Part shown: positions 56,118 through 64,000 of the stretch, piece by piece
Position numbering within the stretch: the first letter of the stretch is position 1
Layout: the number at the start of each line of letters is the position of its first letter
Assembly: GCA_964017195.1 (NCBI GenBank)
Contig: OZ024887.1
Coordinates: 64,085,811 to 64,149,810 of the forward strand
Reading direction: 5' to 3'
DNA: 64,000 bases
From: Siderastrea radians
Taxonomy: Eukaryota > Cnidaria > Anthozoa > Scleractinia > Rhizangiidae
The notes under the pieces: model-generated
Told to the model about the DNA's origin: nothing
Seen by the model: the letters and a program-made list of their open reading frames with translations, nothing else
Database searches by the model: none
Program-made: the position numbers and the translations under genes

Positions 56118-59100
56118 TTAAAATAACAAAACTTCCTTCTTGCGTGACTGTTGTTTCCACTGTGGCAGCTGATAAAACTCGTCTCTTGTCATGGAGAACA
56201 CTTTTTCAAACTCCTCTTCTGAGAGGTATGTCTAAAAAAGAATTCAAAAGAAATTATCAATGCACATAAATTAGCACTCATGACCTCCGTCACCACTTTT
56301 ACCGAAAACTGCTGCCTCGCTGCTTTTTTTTCTTGCGAAATAGCTTCCATAGGACAGGAGAAACACGTTAACGAAAGTTCGAGTTATTAAGAGTATGAGT
56401 TACCGACATTTTATTGTACATGTATATACCTCAAGTTTGGTCTTATCGACTCCTCGCGGTAATTTGTAGTTTGTGGTCAAAAGATCTTTGTAACGGTACA
56501 CCTGCAAATGAATTACAGATTAGTTACTGCCGCCTGCCACTTCGTTGAACTTCACAGAACTCAGTTTTGTGAAAAAAAGAAAGAAAATAATTAAAAGTTT
56601 CGGGTTTTTTCTGATTTGGGCCAAGCTGCTTACATAAAAACCAAGCAGATTTCATCCAGGGATAAATTTCCTCTGTCCCGCGAGTTTCAAATAAATAAAG
56701 CAGTCTTGCCAAAGGAATTACGAAAATTGCCGTTCATAAAAAACAAAACAAAAACAAAACAAAACTATTGCGTTTTCATAAGTTTTAATCGCAGTAAGAA
56801 CATTGGAATCATCCATGACCAAATTTCACTTAAGTATCGTGTGAAAGACGAGATAGAAATAACCGGGGGCTAGGGCGAACTCACCTCAGGGAAAAAACAA
56901 CAAAGAAAACAAAAACAAAAATACAAATACAAACAAACAAAGAAAACAAAATTTATCCTGGGAAGAAATGTCCCCACCCTACTCACCCTGGGAAAATTGT
57001 CTTCTTCTCTGTCCAATTCTTGCCCAAAGGGAGATCTGGAATCTAAAAAAAGGAACGCTTTGCCTAAGTCTACTGTACCGTTTGACGGAAACTGCATTAA
57101 TATTACTGTTATCATGCTATATATGACATTAGGGAGCTAAGCAACCACGACGGCAACGCGAAGGGAAACGTCACTTTAAAATGACTTCACAATCTTTCAA
57201 ACTTTTTCCGACTCGTTTGATCTGTCTAATGTAGCCGAACTATCCAGGAGCTGAATTTGTATGGGCAGCGTTACCGTTCAGGTGGAAAAAGGAAAATTCA
57301 CCGTCGTGTCTTCACGTTCTACACAAAACTTTGAATTTGGTTATTTCACGTTGTAGTTGTGCACAGAACGGCAAAGAAATGTACCAACAGGTATAACGCA
57401 CGTGCAGAGTCGCTGTTTTGCTAATTAGAGCCAATGTTTTGTGACGTTCTCGTTAGCCGTCGCCGTTGCAAATTTCCCTTTCGTATACGGTCGTTGTCAT
57501 TTTTAAGACACTTAGAAAATTTTTGAACTGTTATTACAAGTTTTTCTACTAAAAAGAAAAACATTCACAACCCAGAATCGAACCCGGTCCTTTCGTATGC
57601 TAATCTCTCTCCCTTACCGCTACACTACCATGCCAATCCGCCACAATTCCGAAAAATTAAAGTATATATTAAAATTAACTGTTTTTCATAACTAATACAG
57701 CTATAATAGGAGACCCGAGCCCTTTCCCGAACTTTTAACGTGAATTCAACGTGGGCTTAAACTTCGTTCTTTCTGAGACTATTTAAAAGTGTATTTCTTG
57801 CCTTTTTGTCTACCATGACTAAAGGCTTGGTTACCAATGATGGCATCGACCGTCAAAAATGGCAACGACGGTTTACGAAAGGGAAATAGGCGTCGTCACC
57901 GTGGTTACTTGAACTCCTTATTGAGACAATCCAGACAGCCCCTGAACATCAGCAAGTGAGTGCTCTGACTGGTTCTCCCTTCTAACAGGTTAGTGAATTT
58001 CTAGCATTCTGATTGGTTTACTGCACATGATTTATCAGCGAATAACCCTGCTTTTTGCCTTATAAGGAAATTGGATGCCATGTGAAGTGGTGGTGTTCAA
58101 TAATTTCCTCCTGGAAGCAGAAGTTTTGTCCAAAAAATACAAGCCACAGTTACCGACATTGAAAGTTTAATAATGAAAACAATTAGCATATACCAAACCA
58201 GTGGATGGTGTTTTTCGCATGCTCTGATAGGCTACTCAAACTAGGGACAGTAGCTGCTATTCACCTCCCGGCATTGCTCTGGATTTTCCTCACTTCCCAG
58301 AAAACAAGAACTGTTTGATGCTGGTTATCCACTGGTTTTATGTATATGACGAAAGGGAAGTAGTGTTTTGCAGTACTTACCTACTATTTGTGGCGCTTCA
58401 TTGAGACTTTCCTTCAAATGAAAGTGAAAAAGGAGTTAATAACAAAAACACAAACAAAAAACAAACTTAAAGATTTCACCAGAATTGTACATTAACAGTG
58501 TATTAACTTGGTGTATATATAGCATAACTCTTTCATGATAGGTTCCTTGAAATAAAGTTTTCAATGAACGATCAACCCAGACAAACTGGCTCCCAGGTTC
58601 AAGCCATTTTCTATAATATAAAAACTAACAACTGACGGAGCGAGGGAATTAAACATACCTCTTTCCTCGGACTGATCTCTCTATAGGGAGCACTGTTATC
58701 TGGTCAACAAGGAAAAAAGTTTGTGCTGAAATGCTTGTACGATAATACATACACACTTTGAGTGACAAGGAAGTAAACCCAGTATGATGGCAATTGTGGC
58801 TAGATTCTAAAAACTTCAGCCTTTAGGAAAAATAAGAATAAATGTTAATTACAGGATAAGGGAAAGTCGCACACGAGCCAGGGAGGCCCACAAGGCCGGA
58901 GCTCAACCCGGTTTCTGTAGCATGAAGCCACTGAGAGTATTGCTACTCCCCCCTGGATGGGATGCTAGTCCATCGCAGGGTTACTTCCAGCAGTATGTTG
59001 CCGGTACTCATTTATACACCTGGGTGGAGAAAGACAATGTGGGGTAAAGTTTCTTGTCTAAGGAAACAACACGATGGCAGGGACTGGGCCTTGAAACACC

Positions 59101-62100
59101 GACCTTCAGATCTGAATTCCAGCACACTAACCACTACACCATGGCACCTCCACAAACACAGATCATATATCCCTAAAAATGCAACTTTTGAGGATTTTTT
59201 TTAAGTTTTAGACCAAATATGAATATTTTACTTTACTTATCTTACTTATATTTTACTTATCTTCCTCGAGCATCAATAGCCCTTTAGCTTATAGAACTGT
59301 CTCTTGTCTACTCTCTTTTTATCATAAAACAAAGCAACTGCAGTGCTGTCTTGAAAAGATTCCCTTTCAAATGAATTGCTCTCTACTCCTACCCACATGA
59401 ATGACCAACATTGCAACTAAATACGTGTGTAAGTGTAAGGCAGGGCACAAAAGTTTATGTCCTCGTGGACCTGCAAACTAAGCTGTAGTTTGGGAGGAGC
59501 CACTGTTCAGTAACTTTCACATGGCATACCATACAAAAGAAAAGACCCTTTTGGTAAAAATATCAGTGGTGTTTGCCTCAAGTGGACTCTTAAGTAGGAG
59601 AAAATTACATTCATTTAAGTTATCCTTCAGGTTTGAGAAATAAACCATTAGATTTAACACTTACAGGATCCTGCATCTTTTGGCGAGTAGTAAGTTGGTT
59701 GATAGGCAGGCTGCTCTTCCTGTAAACAAATAAAGAAAGAAAGAAGAAAAGAAATATATAGATAAATAAATTAATAATAAATAAAAATGTTGGTTGTTAT
59801 CAGCACTTTGTCAGGGAGGAAATCTGGACCCGAGTGAGCAACAGAATTTGAGCCTACACTTTGTTCTCTGTTCTTCCTACCAGCATCATTTCCAGAGTCA
59901 AAAATGAATCATAGTCCTCACCCTCTACGTTCTGCTTTTAGAGATCAATTTGGTTTAGAGATGTTTTGCAGGAGTAGAGTGTGGTCCAACTTTTGATTCC
60001 GTGGGTCAAATGGTAAAGTGACTGGCCATTCATTTCAAACAAGTGTGCCCTGCTGTGGTGCTGTTTACTATGGTGTACTAGGTTGTTCTAACCTGTGAAT
60101 TTGCGGATAAAATTACCGTTCTCATAAGGGCTACCTTTATGTGGTTTTCTTGTGCGGTACAAGGTCGTGCTGACTTTTAATGTGATTACATTGTTCAGAA
60201 CAAAAAACCTGTCTCTTCCAGGGATTTTCTCTCTCCATTACAGCATGAATAAATATTGGAGCAAATTTTGGTGAATGTACTGTAGGCCTAGAGCAAAAAT
60301 ATTACAGAATTGAGAAAGCAAAAAGGGACCTGAAATTCAACAAAGACCCTTTCTGCTCCCACTTATTCAAATGTCACCCACAATGCACCACTCACCTGTG
60401 GTCTCCTCCACGGCTCAGCTCTGACCTCAGCTCTATAAGTTCTTTCCTCTTTCTGAGGTGAATACTTCACTTTCCAATCTGTTGTCCGACTTGCTGATGT
60501 TCGGGTGGGAGGGGAGGGACGGTGGGCCTCGTCTTCTGTTGATTATGTAACAATCATTTCACCAAAAAAATTATGCAACTAAACAGCAAGGGAAGGAGTG
60601 GTTCGGGGGTAACATCTATAGATCTATACCAGGTTGAAGAGGACCTAGAAATAAATCTTTCTACAAGTTTCCAGTCCTGTAGTTTCTTTCGTTTAAAAAT
60701 ACAGCATTTTGAACTTCCCAATTTTCCCCTTACGTGACACCAAGACAGTGGCCGCGACAAAGCTGTCTGGTTAAAAGAAGGTCACTCCTTGTGATTTACA
60801 GCAGTTTATACATTTCAAGTATTAGGAGATGTGTTTATGCACATGTATACTAGCTCATGAGCAAAAAGAAAGCGCTTTCATCACAAAAGTGAATGCAGAT
60901 GTTTTTGTTGATTTCCGGCCACCATATTGGCGTACCTCTGATGTACACCAATATGACGTCTCCATACAAAGCTCTATAAAGTTGAATGAAACCTTTGGGC
61001 AAATAACTCAGAAATGGTGTACCACACAGACCTGAGGCTTTTATATCATTTCATTTTCTTGGCTTTTTTCATTAAATGGTTTCAAATTTATTTTTTTATG
61101 ATGTGACAGTGAAAACAACCTATTGCCATTTCAGTTCCTGTCATATACAGGTCATGGCTACAAACAATATACCGGTAATTTTTTCTTGAAAGTACGCAAC
61201 AAAACAATGTGCAACAATGTGGTCGGACACCTCACTTTGTTATAATGTACAGTATAATACACAAGACAAATAATTATATACACATGTATACATTATATTG
61301 GATCACAATGCAACATTTTGTGGCAACCATGTAAGTACACTTCACAAAAATTTGCATGTGAACTCAAAGTGGATTTCTATTAATCTGCAAAATGAGTCTT
61401 TGATAGTCATGTGCCAGGGCAACTTGCTTTATAGACAACATATTGCAGTTAACAACAAGATTTCTTACCATAGTGCGTATATCCATCTCCTGGAGCAACC
61501 TGCATTGTAAAAAAAAATAACATTACAGTTGCAGCCTTCAAAATTAATATTAAACTATAACTGGGGTTCATGTAATTACAGTTGTATTTAGGTGACCACA
61601 AGGCACGGGCATAATATTGTCACTTTACATGTGAGAGCATTTTTACTGGGAGTCTTTTGGTTTTTTTTTGTTGTTGTTGGGGGGGGGGGGGGGCTTGTGC
61701 AGGAAAAAGGATTGACCACACTTACAGGGCGAACTTCCATTTCACCATTTTGTGCTGCTTCCATGCTACAGTCTGGGTGCCAAATTTCAGATCCTGTAAA
61801 GAAACCCATGAAACCATTGAGATCAACATAACTATTTTGTAAACAAGTTAACCCTTAGTGGCAGTTTTGCACTGATTTTCTTACCCTGTAAAAACATCTC
61901 CTGGCCTTCACCAAACACTCCATGGCATCGCGCACAACGTGAACACTGAGGATGGTAATGTTTTTCACCCGCCTGGAACATTAAAATCAAAAAAGAAGAA
62001 CAGTGCTTGCTTGATTTCTTTTGTTTTGGTTTTAACTGAGTTCGAAACAAATTATTCATGCTTCACTAATTAGCTAATAAACTTTAAAGGAAAAGTAGCA

Positions 62101-63366
62101 ATCTACAAGAAATTCTTCATATGTACTTACTTTAGATAAAAAAAAAATGAACAATTGCTTGGCTGTACAAACAGTCTACAAGTTAATGAAATTTAGTGGC
62201 TTTTGCACAAAACCTTTAGTTATTATTATAAGTATACAGCTGAATTACCAGCTCTTTCTCATAATTTTGCTGAAAGCTAACAGTTAAGCGGCATAATTAT
62301 GCTGACATATTAAACATAATTTATTGTGTATCCACAGGAAACAAACTGGTTTTACAACAACCATTTGCAAAGGAAGAAAACCTATTAGCACCACACAGAA
62401 TACAACCTGTCAGCCCTTTTCTACTTTAAAGAGAACTTTCTGTTTGAGCAATAGTTATTACAAACCATGGCTTTAAACTAAACATGTTCAATCTTTTTTA
62501 TATGTGGTCTGGTGCATACCAGTAGTATTGCTGTTTGTTTTTTTTCTTCAAGTATGTGAGGGGTGGGGGGGGGGGTTCGTATAGGCTTACTGACATACAG
62601 CATGACAACAACACTCATTTCAAGCCGTCTAGTACGAAAAAATTCATGTATTTACCTGGAGAACCTTTCCAATGATATATCCCCCACAGCCAGCACATGT
62701 CACGCCAAACTCAGCCTGGTAGTCTTTCTCACAGTATGGTTTCCCATCTCTAAAAGAAAAAATTACAACCCTGTTAACCTGATTCATTTACTATAAAAGC
62801 CACTTAATCTTTTGTGGATGATAATCTTGAAATATCACTGCTATGCCTAAAAATACTGATACTTGTGAACAGTATCCCATACTGTGATTTTGTTGCCATT
62901 TGATACAGCGCACTCAATCCCCACTAACCTGCCCATATACTCGCCAGCCAGCAAGCAGCCACATTTGGTGCACGTAAAACACCACAGATGCCACTGCTTT
63001 TCCAATGCTAACAGTGACTGACCACTGCGAATGTCCTCTCCACATCCAGCACACTCTAAAAACAAACAAGTGACATAAAATTTTAAGCATTAGGCTAATT
63101 CTGTTTTCTGTATGAATAACATGTCAGGCATTTTCTCACTCTTGACAGCAGTGATTCTTCTGTTCTCCCTGTAATATGTGTTTTGTCTGGTGATTGTTTC
63201 CTTGATTATCATAAAAATTATCCCAATAACAAAGAAGTGAATTTCAGTGAGCTTACTTTCAAGCCTTTGCCCTCTTACATCATCAACTGCCTCCTTTGAA
63301 CTACACCTCTGGCAAATGTATTCTTTACCTCTCAACACAACTTTCTCTCCAGGAGGAAACGGATTT
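56118..63366 (-). CDS. ABLIM: actin-binding LIM protein (ABLIM/UNC-115 type), 3' part
   Basis: Thirteen exons in transcript order: 63366-63257, 63055-62929, 62749-62656, 61972-61885, 61793-61726, 61499-61469, 60535-60396, 59719-59665, 58699-58659, 58411-58381, 57042-56987, 56501-56430 and 56231-56118. Every junction keeps frame, giving 341 full codons. Domains: end of LIM2 (NPFPPGEKVVLRGKEYICQRC), LIM3 (CAGCGEDIRSGQSLLALEKQ, WHLWCFTCTKCG, EYMGRDGKPYCEKDY), LIM4 (CAGCGGYIIGKVLQ, HYHPQCSRCARC, IWHPDC), a proline/charge-rich linker built from short exons, and a C-terminal villin headpiece (VYRYKDLLTTNYKLPRGVDK, YLSEEEFEKVFSM, LPQWKQQSRKKEVLLF). The family ties LIM-bound partners to F-actin. LIM1 and most of LIM2 lie beyond the window. 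The last exon ends in the usual KK..LLF. Confidence 0.93.
57131..57475. repeat. probable MITE remnant in an ABLIM intron
   Basis: GCTAAGCAACCACGACGGCA near the left and CGTTAGCCGTCGCCGTTGCA near the right form a loose inverted repeat. The right terminus is degraded. Confidence 0.4.
57565..57640 (-). repeat. tRNA-like SINE head in an ABLIM intron
   Basis: The minus strand has TGGTAGTGTAGCGGTAAGGG (A-box-like) and GGGTTCGATTC (B-box). The anticodon arm does not fold, so this is a tRNA-derived repeat. Confidence 0.55.
58193..58350. mobile_element. possible MITE in an ABLIM intron
   Basis: CATATACCAAACCAGTGGAT and ATCCACTGGTTTTATGTATA form an imperfect inverted repeat about 150 bp apart. Confidence 0.45.
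58860..59152 (-). repeat. near full-length tRNA-headed SINE in an ABLIM intron
   Basis: The minus strand begins GGAGGTGCCATGGTGTAGTG (A-box-like), then GGTCGGTGTTTCAAGGCCC (B-box-like), CACCCAGGTGTATAAATGAG, ACTAGCATCCCATCCAGG and GCTACAGAAACCGGG. It is the best reference copy in the window for the SINE family also present at 4500-4640, 18760-19025 and 33334-34070. No MITE is inserted. Confidence 0.75.
60000..60180. repeat. diverged units of the about 115-bp minisatellite in an ABLIM intron
   Basis: The text GTGGTGCTGTTTACTATG, GTGTACTAGGTTGTTCTAAC and ATTTGCGGATAAAATT is a diverged form of the unit found in the DOMON flanks and NAGK intron 5. Confidence 0.45.
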
Positions 63367-64000
63367 CTGGAACAGAGATGCAAGCAAACTTGGCATTAAT
63401 TTTACATTTTATAACATAGAGGGCAAAATTACTGATTGCTGATTGGTAATGAGTCAGAGGGCATTTTTCCTTAATTTTCTTTCTAACAAGGGCAAAAATG
63501 CTGACTCCTGATTGGCCAAGCACCAAAATTACTTGCATTTGATTGGCTGAGTGCGAGAGGGTGCCATTTGCATTTTGTGAGTGCCTTGAAATGAAATATT
63601 TTGAGTTGTTCAACACAAGGATATCGCTTCAGAGTTTGACTTTTACCCGGGGTGGTTGGCAAAAATGGTGTGGAAATCGGTGATAGCTCGAGGAGAAATC
63701 CCAAATTAAAAGGTCAACCTGAAAGTTTTACGAGAAACAGCAATGGTTATTTGTTTTAAAACTACTGAAAACCTTAGTTCACCCTGTGAGAGTACGCTTT
63801 GAAACTCAGGTAAATAAAATTTACTTTCAGTTGTTTGAGTTTTATGTGTGTTTTTTCAATGAACTTGAATTTTATTATTTTGTCTCTTATAATGAACATA
63901 ATTATGCACAATAGACAGTCTTTTTTGTTCTGTATGCTGAGCAACGGTTAAACTGCTTGCGTCGTGAATTCTTTACGAGCAGGTACTTTCATTCTGGGGG
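63367..64000 (-). other. ABLIM intron running to the window end
   Basis: No further LIM exon is visible upstream of 63366, although the reading frame requires one. The sequence here includes several copies of a short CTGATTGGT/GATTGGCC-type motif but no clear repeat class. Confidence 0.5.

Noticed and set aside
58381..58395. 15-base ABLIM microexon using an internal acceptor
   Set aside because: The 31-base version (58411-58381) keeps phase with both neighbours and encodes ESLNEAPQIV, a better fit.

Overview
The window is animal nuclear DNA, most likely from an anthozoan cnidarian and probably a stony coral. Genes are split into small phase-consistent exons with GT-AG introns. The DNA is AT-rich and crowded with short terminal-inverted-repeat elements (MITEs), tRNA-headed SINEs and minisatellites. 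Species assignment is inference from gene content and repeat style; no database search was possible.

Layout. (1) 1-28.2 kb is a decayed tandem array on the minus strand of a small secreted DOMON-domain gene. Two copies look intact (5786-8044 and 10939-14279), one has a frameshift (21366-24841), one is a 5' fragment (2228-2323) and one a 3' fragment (26973-27049). A dead copy of the first exon of the neighbouring kinase gene lies inside the array at 10043-10086, so the duplications also captured the 5' end of that gene. (2) 28259-36555, plus strand: a complete ten-exon N-acetylglucosamine kinase gene (353 codons). (3) 38121-45281, minus strand: a complete four-exon gene for a DUF229 sulfatase-like type II membrane protein (737 codons). 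(4) 45.3-56.1 kb: no host gene recognised; it holds MITEs, a decayed multi-copy protein-coding repeat with an acidic tail (about 50480-52260) and tandem repeats. (5) 56118-63366, minus strand: the last 13 exons of an actin-binding LIM protein (ABLIM/UNC-115 type), from the end of LIM2 to the villin headpiece; its 5' part lies beyond the window.

The most informative feature is that the array contains internal paralogues, so several mobile-element insertions can be read as filled/empty site pairs without any outside sequence: a TTAA-flanked element (176-809), an 8-bp-TSD hAT-like element (13113-13527), a CAG/CTG-TSD MITE (18839-18979) and a non-LTR retrotransposon fragment (about 19390-20820). 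Two copies of the CAG/CTG MITE sit at the same position of the same SINE family at unlinked loci.

The three host genes do not form an obvious pathway. Cell-surface DOMON proteins beside an amino-sugar kinase is a suggestive but unproven association; the evidence supports shared duplication history rather than shared function. No CRISPR array, operon, true tRNA or rRNA gene was found.
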